This document shows, piece after piece, positions 34,309-42,593 of a DNA stretch of 64,000 bases (its first letter is position 1; each line of letters begins with the position of its first letter). The translations under genes and the position numbers were made by a program. The notes beneath the pieces are model-generated. The model did no database searches and was not told the DNA's origin. It was given only the letters and a program-made list of their open reading frames with translations. Origin of the DNA: CAVXEF01 sp963827315 (GTDB lineage Bacteria > Planctomycetota > Phycisphaerae > Sedimentisphaerales > Anaerobacaceae); NCBI GenBank assembly GCA_963827315.1, contig CAWHAL010000004.1, positions 310,001-374,000 of the forward strand. Reading direction: 5' to 3'.

Positions 34309-34359
34309 TGTGATTCGTGATTCGCTCCTCGATTCACTAATCACGATTCACTAATCACT
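34309..34359. repeat. GATTCGTGATTCG / CACTAATCACGATT repeat between yajC and secD
   Basis: Words GTGATTCGTGATTCG and GATTCACTAATCAC are repeated. On the minus strand the array supplies the last codons and the TAG of yajC (AGTGATTAG). Confidence 0.8.
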
Positions 34360-34776
34360 GCTTCCTTTATCTTTCGACACATTCCTTCCGATAGCTGAAG
34401 AAATGACTTTTATTTTCGTATTATTCGACTCGTCGACTTTGAGGGTAATCTCGTCGCCCTTAATATCAACGACGGTTCCAATGATGCCGCCGATGGTTCT
34501 TACTTTGTCATTTTTTTCCAGTGATTGCACCATTTTTTTGTGTTCTTGTTGTTTTTTTCGGGGTCCTCTGAAGATAATGAAGTAAAACAAGACGAGCATC
34601 AAGCCGACCAAAAGGAGAGGTGAAGTTAAAGGATTTTGTGCCGGTGGCGGCGTCCGAGGGGCGTTTGCATCGGAGGCGACGGTCATCGTTGTGGTTTTCC
34701 CGGCCGTTATGGGGGCCGAAGTAATGCCCGAAGAGGTCTGCTCGGCTGCCTGAGCCAATATCCATATATTGTTCAT
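34351..34776 (-). CDS. yajC: Preprotein translocase accessory subunit YajC
   Basis: The 141-aa protein has a variable N-terminus of about 50 residues, one membrane helix (about 50-68, LLLVGLMLVLFYFIIFRGPR) and the YajC C-terminal domain: KKQQEHKKMVQSLEKNDKVR, TIGGIIGTVVDIKGDEITLK. YajC associates with SecDF. Gene order tgt, yajC, secD, secF is the classical arrangement. N-terminal residues before the helix (Ala/Thr/Pro-rich) are longer than in the E. coli form. The C-terminal SSD and the stop lie within a dispersed repeat. Confidence 0.93.
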   Translation of the reverse strand: MNNIWILAQAAEQTSSGITSAPITAGKTTTMTVASDANAPRTPPPAQNPLTSPLLLVGLMLVLFYFIIFRGPRKKQQEHKKMVQSLEKNDKVRTIGGIIGTVVDIKGDEITLKVDESNNTKIKVISSAIGRNVSKDKGSSD

Positions 34777-34874
34777 TTTACGTTCCCTTCATAATTGAAT
34801 TAGTTGTTCATAAGATGTTAAATAATCAGCAGTGAATAATCAATAATCAATTTCCATAAGGAATTCTGCGGAAA

Positions 34875-36011
34875 TCACTTTCTTAGCTGCTCGGATGCCC
34901 AGTGGGCAAATTCACCATTCTGTATTTTTTGTCTTATTTTGGCCATCAGATTCTGGTAGAAGGTCAGATTGTGCAGTGAAACCAGAATAGGGCCGAGCAT
35001 TTCGCCGACATTAAAGAAATGTCTTAAAGCGGCCCTCGTGAAATTTGAGCAGCAATAGCAGCGGCAGTGTGGTTCAATCGGCTGAGGGTCGTCTATATAG
35101 GCGCTGTTTCTCAGCCGTATTGATCCATTTTCGGTAAAGGCAAACGCGTTTCTACCATTTCTTGTTGGCAGGACGCAGTCAAACATATCGACGCCGGCGG
35201 CTACGGCAGCAACGATGTCAGCCGGTGTGCCGACACCCATCAGATAGCGGGGCGCCTCCGGCGGCAGAATGGCGGCCGTGTGAGTAACGGTCTTCACCAT
35301 TTCCTCGTGGCTTTCACCGACGCTTAGTCCGCCGATGGCATAACCGTCGAAATCCATCTTGACGAGCTGCGATGCGCAATGTGTACGGAGACTGAGGTCT
35401 GTCGAGCCCTGGACAATGGCAAAGAGAATCTGGGCGGTTCTGGCGTGGGTCTGCTTGCACTGCTGAGCCCAGCGGATGGTTCTTTCGACGGCCTCTTTCA
35501 ACTGTGGCTGGTCGGAAGGAAACGGTGTACACTGGTCGAAACAGACGATTATGTCTGCGCCGAGTCGATTTTGGATTTTGGTTACGGTCTCAGCGTTAAG
35601 GTATATTTTTTTTCCATCCACGTGGCTTGTAAACTCGACACCGTTATCATCAACTTTAACCAGAGATGTGTGGTTTTGGTTTTGAGGGATGCGTCCCTGT
35701 CGGCCTGCCAAGGAGAAGATTTGAAAACCTCCGCTGTCGGTAAGTATCGGGCCGTCCCATGCCATGAATTTGTGCAGTCCGCCTAACTTTTCGACTACTT
35801 CGACTCCCGGGCGCAGCATTAAATGGTAGGTGTTGGCCAGGACAATACCTGTGCCGGTTTGTTTTAGCAGTTCGGGTGTGATGCCCTTTACTGCACCGGC
35901 GGTTCCAATGGGCATAAAAGCAGGGGTCTCGACCCTGCCGTGCGGCGTTGTCAATACACCTGTACGGGCTGTGGACTGGGAATCTGGGCAGAGGATTTCG
36001 AAATCAGCCAT
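34875..36011 (-). CDS. tgt: tRNA-guanine transglycosylase
   Basis: Tgt exchanges guanine-34 for preQ1 in GUN-anticodon tRNAs. The 378-aa protein has VKGITPELL, the substrate loop ILTDSGGFQIFSLA with the catalytic Asp (about 91), FDQCTPFPSD, GGLSVGE, nucleophile Asp in GVDMFDCVLPTRNGR (about 265), and zinc ligands HCRCYCCSNFTRAALRHFF (about 307-325). All key residues are present. A spacer of about 98 nt with AATAATCAATAATCAAT words separates it from yajC. The SpoIID-like gene ends 47 nt upstream. Confidence 0.97.
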   Translation of the reverse strand: MADFEILCPDSQSTARTGVLTTPHGRVETPAFMPIGTAGAVKGITPELLKQTGTGIVLANTYHLMLRPGVEVVEKLGGLHKFMAWDGPILTDSGGFQIFSLAGRQGRIPQNQNHTSLVKVDDNGVEFTSHVDGKKIYLNAETVTKIQNRLGADIIVCFDQCTPFPSDQPQLKEAVERTIRWAQQCKQTHARTAQILFAIVQGSTDLSLRTHCASQLVKMDFDGYAIGGLSVGESHEEMVKTVTHTAAILPPEAPRYLMGVGTPADIVAAVAAGVDMFDCVLPTRNGRNAFAFTENGSIRLRNSAYIDDPQPIEPHCRCYCCSNFTRAALRHFFNVGEMLGPILVSLHNLTFYQNLMAKIRQKIQNGEFAHWASEQLRK

Positions 36012-36058
36012 TTTGCAATTCTCAGTTTGCTATCGACTGTTTGTTGTTTTCCAGTTCG

Positions 36059-37273
36059 TCAATAGGCAATGGTCAATATTCTTGAGGCTGGGTAGTAATA
36101 CGAAAGAATCTGGTAGGAGTTTTTTCCCGTTCTTGCCATAGCTTCAGCGCCGTGCTGGCACATTCCGACGCCGTGTCCCCAGCCTCTGCCGGACAGAAAA
36201 CCCCAGTTATCGCCCAGATTTGCTATTTGGCAGACTGTGCTTTTGAAGCTGCGTCCATTGGGGTCGATTGCGAGGCGAAAGTCCTCAGCCCGCAGCTTGT
36301 CATTGCCATTGGGACCGGAAAGCTCGACCATGGTAAAGCGTGAAAAGCTTCCATAGTCGCTGAGCCGGTCGGCCTTGATGTTTATGATTTCTCCGAGTTG
36401 CTTTAGCTTCGGATATCTTCGCAGCAATGCCTCTGAGACGTAGGCCTTGCTGAACTGCTGCATAGGCCAGAAGAACTGATTCGGTTTGGCTACATCACAG
36501 CAATAAGGGCAGGGAACACCTTTGAGCGGCTCAAACGAATCACCAAAAACATTCTGGCTGTTTTCGGTATGGCCTCCGCAGGCTGAACTGTAGTATGCGG
36601 GGAATATATCTTCGGTTCCGTCGGACTGTCCGCAGACTAATACCTGGCCATAGGTGCGCTCGACGGCATCCCAGGCTTGTGCTGACTCTGAGCCGAGGCC
36701 TGGGTACAACTGATTGGCTGCGGTTTGCCGGAGGTCCCATTTGCGACCTGTGCCAAAGCGTTTCTTGATATACAGACAATATGTCCTTGCGGCGATAGCC
36801 TGAGCCTCGAGGGCCGCCGGTTCCCAATAAGAAGGCATTTCAGCTCCTACTACGCTGAGTAAATATGCTTCGAGCGGGACAAGATTTACAGCGGTCAGAG
36901 AATCACCATCGGGATTTATTGTAAGCTGCAGTTTGCCGCGGTAATCGCTGTCATTTATGTTGAAGATGTAAGGGTTGTCGGGCAAAATGATTACTGAGCC
37001 GCCTCTGTATGCCTGGCCGGCAATCGTTATCGCGCCGGCGGAAGCGGCTGCATCTATGGGCAGGTTGGACTGACCGAGATAGGCCAAAATAGCTTGTGTT
37101 TGGTCATCCAGAACAGTGAGACGTGAGTGTGCTTTGAGGGTACAGGCTTTTACATTTTCAAAAAGCAATACCCTCACCCAGAAGCGCTGGTCGACGTCCA
37201 TTTGGGGCGTCGGGCGGGCCAGTTGCCTTTCCGCGCAGCCGAGAAATGCCGTCAGCAGCAGGAAAATCACCAC
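36059..37273 (-). CDS. SpoIID/LytB-domain protein, probable lipoprotein
   Basis: The 404-aa protein starts at one of two adjacent GTG codons. A hydrophobic leader, VIFLLLTAFLGC, ends in a lipobox-like FLGC. The SpoIID domain follows: NLVPLEAYLLSVVGAEMP, ALEAQAIAARTYCLYIKKR, AYYSSACGGHTENSQNVFG and the C-terminal GRGWGHGVGMCQHGAEAMA. SpoIID of Bacillus is a lytic transglycosylase with a catalytic Glu in the VxxEMP-like motif, present here as VVGAEMP. In a non-sporulating Gram-negative it probably trims peptidoglycan. A 9-bp hairpin ends 8 nt before the start codon, which may attenuate expression. Confidence 0.9.
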   Translation of the reverse strand: MVIFLLLTAFLGCAERQLARPTPQMDVDQRFWVRVLLFENVKACTLKAHSRLTVLDDQTQAILAYLGQSNLPIDAAASAGAITIAGQAYRGGSVIILPDNPYIFNINDSDYRGKLQLTINPDGDSLTAVNLVPLEAYLLSVVGAEMPSYWEPAALEAQAIAARTYCLYIKKRFGTGRKWDLRQTAANQLYPGLGSESAQAWDAVERTYGQVLVCGQSDGTEDIFPAYYSSACGGHTENSQNVFGDSFEPLKGVPCPYCCDVAKPNQFFWPMQQFSKAYVSEALLRRYPKLKQLGEIINIKADRLSDYGSFSRFTMVELSGPNGNDKLRAEDFRLAIDPNGRSFKSTVCQIANLGDNWGFLSGRGWGHGVGMCQHGAEAMARTGKNSYQILSYYYPASRILTIAY

Positions 37274-37274
37274 T

Positions 37275-37315
37275 CCAAAACAACAGCTCCGGCGTCGTTG
37301 AGAGGAGCTGTTTTT
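37275..37315 (-). terminator. Hairpin/terminator between the TPR gene and the SpoIID gene
   Basis: AACAGCTCC (37282-37290) pairs with GGAGCTGTT (37304-37312), and T-rich sequence flanks it on both strands. On the minus strand it can end the TPR/alpha-CTD transcript. It finishes 8 nt before the SpoIID start. Confidence 0.65.
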
Positions 37316-37389
37316 GATTTCTTTGACTCCCTTGACAATGCTCAGGATAAGTACACCTGCAGGATGTTTTGATTTTAGGTTTCTGATTT

Positions 37390-38707
37390 TTAATCCAGGG
37401 TTCGCAGAGACAATCCGAAGCCGCTTAAGATTTTTTTAACCTCATTTAAGCTTGTTACACCGAAGTTTTTAACGCCGAGAAGTTCAGCTTCCGTTTTGTG
37501 TACCAGGTCTCCGAGAGTTCGGATTTTGAGCTTCTGCAGACATTTTCGCGAGCGTACGGAAAGCTGCAGGTCGTCTACAGAGTGGCTTAGAACGCCTCTG
37601 TCTTCGCCTTGGGAGGCGTCACCGACGTCAAAAACTTCCGCCGGAGCCTGCTCACTTTCCTCCACGGACATGCCGAGACGTAATCCTTTGGAGTCGAGTA
37701 TTATCTTAATTTCTTTAAGAGAAGTTTCACCGAAGTTCTTGTACGACAGGAGCTCCACTTCGGTTATTTTCAGCAGGTCACCGATGGTTTCGATTTTCAT
37801 TTTCTTAAGGCAGTTTCTGCTCCGGACCGAAAGCTCAAAATCGGAAATCGGCATCTCAACAATTTGCGCCCTGTGGGTTTTCCTTTTCTCCTTTTCCTCA
37901 TCGTAGTACATAGTCTTGGAGCTTTCGATATCCTTTTTGAAAAGGGCGGCCCTTTGATGGTTTGGATGGCATTCGAGCACCTTGTCAATACATTTGGATG
38001 CTTTGTCAAACTCGCCCATATCTTCATAGAGCACTGCCAGATTTATCAGGGCATTTACATAAACCGGTGTGGTCGAGATTATCTGTTTGTAGTAGTCTAT
38101 GGCAGCTTCTTCATTTCCATGAAGGTCGCAGCGATAGGCGAGGTGAAAGAGCGCTCTTTGGTGATTTGGAGACAGCTCCAGAGCGACCTTGTAGTTTTCT
38201 ATTGCCTCGTCGTAGAGCCCCTGAGCTTCCCGCAGGCGCGAGCTGATAATGGTATTCGGCATTTACATTTTGGAAGTTCGCGCAGTTTTTCAGTTCTTTT
38301 TCTGAGGCGTCAAGGTCTGAGGCGTAACGATAAGTTGCAGCCTTTTCCAGCGTTACGCTTAGAGGGTCAGCCTCGTATTTGAGGCTGGTCTGCAAATTTT
38401 CAATAGCCTGCTTGAATTCGCCCAGTCGGCGAAGCGCGAAGGCCAAGTAAATGTATTTTTCCTTACAGTCATCCGCCTTTTGCAGCTTTCCAACTGCTTC
38501 GTTATCTTTTCCGATAATAAAGAGGCCTATTCCGGCCGCCAAAAGAGCTTTGGCTGAGGTCCGGGACATATTTGCCGCCACCTGCTCGCTGAAAGCAATT
38601 GTGTTGCTTTCGCTGGAATGGGCGAACTCGGAAAGTTTCCGGATGTCGTCCATAGACGGCAACTCGTCGGCAAACAGGTCAATTTCACAACCTGCAACTG
38701 GATTCAT
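37390..38707 (-). pseudogene. TPR protein with two RNA polymerase alpha-CTD-like domains, apparently frameshifted
   Basis: Two overlapping frames make one protein of about 440 aa. The first (from ATG 38707) has several TPR helices: ALLAAGIGLFIIGKDNEAV, IYLAFALRRLGEFKQAIENL. The second continues ARLREAQGLYDEAIENYKVA with more TPRs. It then has two domains like the alpha subunit C-terminal domain: LSVRSRNCLKKMKIETIGDL...NFGETSLKEIK and LSVRSRKCLQKLKIRTLGDL...NFGVTSLNEVK. These helix-hairpin-helix domains bind DNA UP elements and activators in RpoA. The frames meet at GGCGCG (38235-38240); two missing bases would restore AEYHYQLAR-LREAQ. A role in transcription is inference. A terminator-like hairpin follows downstream. 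Confidence 0.85.
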
Positions 38708-39111
38708 CCTTCGGCTCCTTTCAGTCGTCCTTCGATAAACTCAGGACGATGGTGAGCAAAGTCGAAGTGTCGAATGGGTCATAATGGCATTGCTCCCCTG
38801 AAATTTTGATTATCGTTAAATTTTTTTTGTCCGTCTTCGACCGGCTATCATTAGCTCGGGAGCAGTATTATAAGGACTGAGGGGGGATTTGCAATACCTA
38901 TTTTTAGTTTGCCTTTATGTCCCACTCCGGCTCGGGCCTTCGCCGAGACGAGTGCGGCCAAAAGCGAGGTCAGAATCGGCCCCAGTGGTGCCAAATCAGG
39001 GTGGAATGTAAAATATTTGAACATCCTGCGATTTTATCTTAAAATAGCGTGCAAAGATGTCCGAAGATTTTAGGAAGAACCACAGATACGGATTTTATTA
39101 AGGTTTATACT
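38708..39111. other. Spacer with dispersed palindromic repeats
   Basis: No gene seen in about 400 nt. At 38731-38768 a TTCGATAAACTCAGGACG...GGTGAGCAAAGTCGAA element is an imperfect palindrome of the TTCGACAAGCTCA family. At 38929-38960 GGCTCGGGCCTTCGCCGAGACGAG is another short element, similar to 47264-47292. An AAGG site precedes the hypothetical gene at 39112. Confidence 0.65.
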
Positions 39112-39750
39112 ATGAAGGGTTTTATTTGGGGCGGTGTTACGATTCTTGCGGCACTTGTATTTCTTTGCGGTGCTGCGCCGGAACCGGCTGTTGTGCCGGG
39201 GCCGGATGTCTGGACGGTCGACGTCCGGTTTGAACATCCGGAGCAGATTGCATTCAGAGCCGGTAATTACGAGCAGCCTCAGCGGTTTTGGTACATAATA
39301 TTAACGCTCACCAATAATACCGCTCGCGACGTTGATTTTTATCCGAAGTGCGAACTGATGACCGACACGTTCGAGATTATACCATCCGGCCAGCGTGTGC
39401 CGCCGGCGGTCTTCGAGCAGATAAAAAAACGACACCAGGCGAAGTACCCGCTGCTCGAACTTTTGGAGGATGCCGGCAGCAGAATACTGCAGGGTGCCGA
39501 CAACGCCAAGGATGTCGCGATTATCTGGCGCGATTTCGATGACAAGGCCAAGAACATAACGCTCTTTTTAGGTGGCCTGAGCAGCGAAACCGTTGTCCTT
39601 GACCATCCTGTTGCCAGAGATGAAGATGGAAAACCTGTCAAAGTCTTTCTGCGAAAGACCCTCGAACTGAGTTACAAACTCGGTGGTGACCCCGCATTCA
39701 GGTCTGATGTCAAATTGCTGTTTGGGGAAAATCGCTGGATTATGAGGTAG
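39112..39750 (+). CDS. Hypothetical exported protein
   Basis: The 212-aa protein starts at ATG 39112 after AAGG. The signal peptide is GFIWGGVTILAALVFLCGAA (about 3-22). The mature part is beta-rich with WYIILTLTNNTARDVDFYPK (an immunoglobulin-like strand pattern), DTFEIIPSGQRVPP, and NITLFLGGLSSETVVLDHP. I do not recognise a named family. The layout (periplasmic, conserved NNT and FYP patches) recalls small Planctomycete-specific exported proteins. It is monocistronic, and no function is proposed. Confidence 0.75.
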   Translation: MKGFIWGGVTILAALVFLCGAAPEPAVVPGPDVWTVDVRFEHPEQIAFRAGNYEQPQRFWYIILTLTNNTARDVDFYPKCELMTDTFEIIPSGQRVPPAVFEQIKKRHQAKYPLLELLEDAGSRILQGADNAKDVAIIWRDFDDKAKNITLFLGGLSSETVVLDHPVARDEDGKPVKVFLRKTLELSYKLGGDPAFRSDVKLLFGENRWIMR

Positions 39751-40062
39751 AATTCCTCATCGCAGCTTGTCAGCGGCTATTCCTGAAAAGTTTACCTCTC
39801 CAGCCTTAAGTTGTTACCCCCGCTCCCAAAGCTGGCCGAGCCTAAGGCTGGAGAGGCTTAGTAGAGGAGTATTAGTGCTTACAATATATTGTACTCGAAA
39901 CCGGATACAAATGATTCTGGGGATAAACCTGATTTTGTTGCTCGAAATTCCTTAGCCGCCGTCAAAAAAGAATATACAGGGGCTCAGAAGCTATCACGCG
40001 GGGTACTTCGCCACAGGGGCCTTTTGTTGACGGTCAGCGGCAGATAATGAACTTTGCTGCTA
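39751..40062. other. Convergent spacer with a long inverted repeat (39795-39856)
   Basis: CCTCTCCAGCCTTA (39795-39808) and TAAGGCTGGAGAGG (39843-39856) are perfect 14-bp arms around a 34-nt loop. The element could end transcription from both sides or be a dispersed palindromic repeat. No gene is visible in the remaining bases before the htpX stop. Confidence 0.75.
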
Positions 40063-41289
40063 TCAGGCTGACAATGGAAGTGCTTTATGACAGCGGGGAC
40101 AGATGACGTTACTGCCCCTGAAATTCGGGGGGACTTTTAGCTTCAAGCCGCAAGCACAGGTCAAAAAAATGAAGCTGTTGACCCTTCTCATAATGTCGCC
40201 GACCTGACGGAGCTGCTTTTCGAGATGCTCCTTCTTTTCTGCTTCCGCTGAAGGCTGACGTAATGCAATATCCTCCTTGGTCAAAGCAGCAGGGGGGACG
40301 ATGGTTTTTTTGTGTGTTATTGTACCGAAAGAATCCGAGTAGTCTCGCACGGATGCGCCGTGCGTCATATTTCGCAGGATTTTTATCCTTTCGGAAATCG
40401 GCGGGTGAGTGCTGGTCAAATCCGATAGTTTCATCTGGCCTTGCTTTTTGAAAGGATTAACAATGTACATCGGGGCTGTTACTTTATTAACGGTCGCTAA
40501 TTGCGGCGAGGGGTCGTTGGCGATTTTCTCGAGTGCGCTTGCAAGGCCTTCGGGATAGCGGGTTAATCTGGCGGCACCGGCGTCAGCGAGGTATTCGCGC
40601 CTTCTTGAAAGGGCAAAATACAACAGATATGCCATCAAAGGTGCGAGAATTGCAGCGATAATTGCAATTACCAGCATAATAAGTTGTGCCTGTCCGCCGC
40701 CTCTACCTTCGGCTGAATACCTTCGTCGGTTTCCGCCCGTTGAACCGTAGAACATACCACGCAAAAAAACATTTGAGAGTAAGACAATTGAGCCTAACAT
40801 TATTCCGGCCAGGGTGACGAAGAGTATGTCGCGGTGGAGTATGTGGCTTATTTCGTGTGCGATGACACCCTGGAGTTCGTCACGGTTGAGACGGCCGAGC
40901 AGACCGGCAGTTACGGCTACCGAAGCGTTTTGAGGGTTTCTGCCGGTCGCAAAGGCATTCGGGGCGGGGTCGTTGATGATGTAAATTTTGGGCATCGCAG
41001 GAAGACCCGCGGCGATTTTCATTTCCTCAACCACATTGAACAACTGCGGATGAACATCGTGAGTTACGGGTTTCGCTTTGCTGGCAGCCAATAGGATAGC
41101 ATCGCCCTGTGAAAAACTTATCAGCGTCAGGATGAGCCATATTGTCAGTGCAACCAGAAGGCCGATGGAGCCGCCCCGTGATCCGAAGAAACCCAGGCCG
41201 ATGAAGAAACCCAGAAGCAGAAGAACCACTGCCATAAGCACCATCAGCACAACGGAGTTTCTCTTATTTGCTCTGATTAACTCCCACAT
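40063..41289 (-). CDS. htpX: Zinc metalloprotease HtpX (M48) with C-terminal zinc ribbon-like tail
   Basis: The 408-aa membrane protease has two N-terminal helices (about 13-60), the active site GVIAHEISHILHRDI (HEISH, about residue 140) and two more helices (about 165 and 205-225). The third zinc ligand Glu lies in RREYLADAGAARLTRYP, and HPPISERIKIL completes the family. The end is unusual: CACGLKLKVPPNFRGSNVIC...CPRCHKALPL forms a C-x-C/C-x2-C ribbon not found in E. coli HtpX. It degrades misfolded membrane proteins. It is third in an operon with the zinc-ribbon gene and lemA, a pairing seen widely. Confidence 0.94.
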   Translation of the reverse strand: MWELIRANKRNSVVLMVLMAVVLLLLGFFIGLGFFGSRGGSIGLLVALTIWLILTLISFSQGDAILLAASKAKPVTHDVHPQLFNVVEEMKIAAGLPAMPKIYIINDPAPNAFATGRNPQNASVAVTAGLLGRLNRDELQGVIAHEISHILHRDILFVTLAGIMLGSIVLLSNVFLRGMFYGSTGGNRRRYSAEGRGGGQAQLIMLVIAIIAAILAPLMAYLLYFALSRRREYLADAGAARLTRYPEGLASALEKIANDPSPQLATVNKVTAPMYIVNPFKKQGQMKLSDLTSTHPPISERIKILRNMTHGASVRDYSDSFGTITHKKTIVPPAALTKEDIALRQPSAEAEKKEHLEKQLRQVGDIMRRVNSFIFLTCACGLKLKVPPNFRGSNVICPRCHKALPLSA

Positions 41290-41304
41290 TATTGTCTGAA
41301 CCGA

Positions 41305-41862
41305 TTAAGAGAAACTTACCTTTGGCACTTCCCGTTCAGCAGCAGATTCAAGCTCGAAGAAGTCTCGCTTGCTGAAGTTGAACATATTGGCAATGATGTT
41401 CGAAGGGAACATCTGAATCTTGTTGTTAAAGAACAGGACCTGGTCGTTATAGTTCTGGCGTGCGAATGAAATTTTGTTTTCGGTACTGGCCAGTTCCTCC
41501 TGGACGGCTAAGAAGTTCTGGCTGGCCTTGAGGTCCGGATAGTTCTCTACCACCAGCATAAATCTGCTCAGCGCCTCACCAAGAGCACCTTCTGCTTTTG
41601 AAGCCTCGGCGACGGTCTTGGCACCAACAGCCCGGCTTCGGGCATTGGTGATTGCCTCGAAGGTCTCTCGCTCGTGTTTCATATAGCCCCTTGCGGTTTC
41701 GACAAGATTGGGAATCAAATCGTGTCGGCGCTTCAACTGGACGTCAATCTGCGACCAGGCGTTGTTGACCTGATTGCGAAGCCCAATCAAGGCATTGTAG
41801 GCGCCGATTGTAAAGATAATAAGCAAAACCAGAACAATAGCGGCAATAATTAATGCGGTCAT
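41305..41862 (-). CDS. lemA: LemA family protein
   Basis: The 185-aa protein has an N-terminal membrane helix (about 2-22) and the LemA helical bundle: YNALIGLRNQVNNAWSQIDV, QLKRRHDLIPNLVETARGYM, ENYPDLKASQNFLAVQEELA, STENKISFARQNYNDQVLFF and FPSNIIANMFNFSKRDFFEL. The topology is short N-terminus out, with the bundle on one membrane face. Function is not settled. LemA is repeatedly found beside HtpX, here 15 nt upstream of it, which suggests a shared role in membrane quality control. Confidence 0.96.
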   Translation of the reverse strand: MTALIIAAIVLVLLIIFTIGAYNALIGLRNQVNNAWSQIDVQLKRRHDLIPNLVETARGYMKHERETFEAITNARSRAVGAKTVAEASKAEGALGEALSRFMLVVENYPDLKASQNFLAVQEELASTENKISFARQNYNDQVLFFNNKIQMFPSNIIANMFNFSKRDFFELESAAEREVPKVSFS

Positions 41863-41885
41863 AAGTTTTTCCCTTTCAACGAGGT

Positions 41886-42287
41886 TTATTGATGTTTTTG
41901 TTCAAGTCCAAACATATCAGCTAACAATCGTTGGATTTTATTATCTTTGTCGAACTGAGCCTTGTCAATGATGTTTCCGAGTTCACCTTTGTCGAACCAC
42001 AGGCCGTCGCCTTTAGCACATTTGTCAATGAGCAGGGCAGGTGTTGCTTTGCCGACGATGATTTTTTGCATTTTCTTGTCACAGATGGGGCATCTTCTCG
42101 GCTTTTCGGCGCAGTTTGAGTCGATTTTGAATGAATCGAGTAGTTGTTTGGATTTTTTCGGCTCGCCGAACAGCAGTTCAAGTTCACCGGCGTCGAGCCA
42201 GATACCGCCGCAGTCGATGCAGTGGTCAATCTCGACCTCGGCAAGCTCGAGTGTAATCATCGCATTTTTGCAAACCGGACAATCCAC
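41886..42287 (-). CDS. Double zinc-ribbon protein (zf-TFIIB family)
   Basis: The start is GTG 42287, preceded by GGAG 8 nt upstream; a longer frame to 42374 lacks support. The 133-aa protein has two zinc ribbons: CPVCKNAMITLELAEVEIDHC with CGGIWLDAGELELL, and CPICDKKMQKIIV with CAKGDGLWFDKGELGNI. The second CxxC of the second ribbon is degenerate (C-A-K-G). Such proteins are small, cytoplasmic and of unknown role. It is the first gene of the operon with lemA and htpX. Confidence 0.85.
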   Translation of the reverse strand: MDCPVCKNAMITLELAEVEIDHCIDCGGIWLDAGELELLFGEPKKSKQLLDSFKIDSNCAEKPRRCPICDKKMQKIIVGKATPALLIDKCAKGDGLWFDKGELGNIIDKAQFDKDNKIQRLLADMFGLEQKHQ

Positions 42288-42539
42288 GCAAATTCTCCGT
42301 TGAGGTATCGAAGAACAGTAAAATATCATCACTGTTCTGAGAGTTTGTCGCGAGTTCTCAGAAGCAGGTTTCAAATTATGGCGGTCATTTTACATTTGCC
42401 AGCGTTTCAGGTCAAGAAAAGACTCGACAATTGCCCTTGACGGTGAAAGTCGCCGCGGCTATTATAAATCGCAGTTGCAATGGTCGCTACGGACAGGCCT
42501 ACTCCGCCATAGCAGCTATGGTTGCGAAGGCTGGACGGC

Positions 42540-42576
42540 CCGACCTCGCTCCGCCAGAGCGCTTCGCAAAGGCGAG
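42540..42576. repeat. 37-bp dispersed repeat, intergenic copy (second copy at 42716-42752 inside the next gene)
   Basis: The two copies differ at 3 of 37 positions. Both contain CGCTTCGCAAAGGCGAG. The second copy is in frame in the amidohydrolase gene, encoding GRPCSAEALRKGE. Confidence 0.92.
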
Positions 42577-42593
42577 CAATTAAAGGCTGAAGT

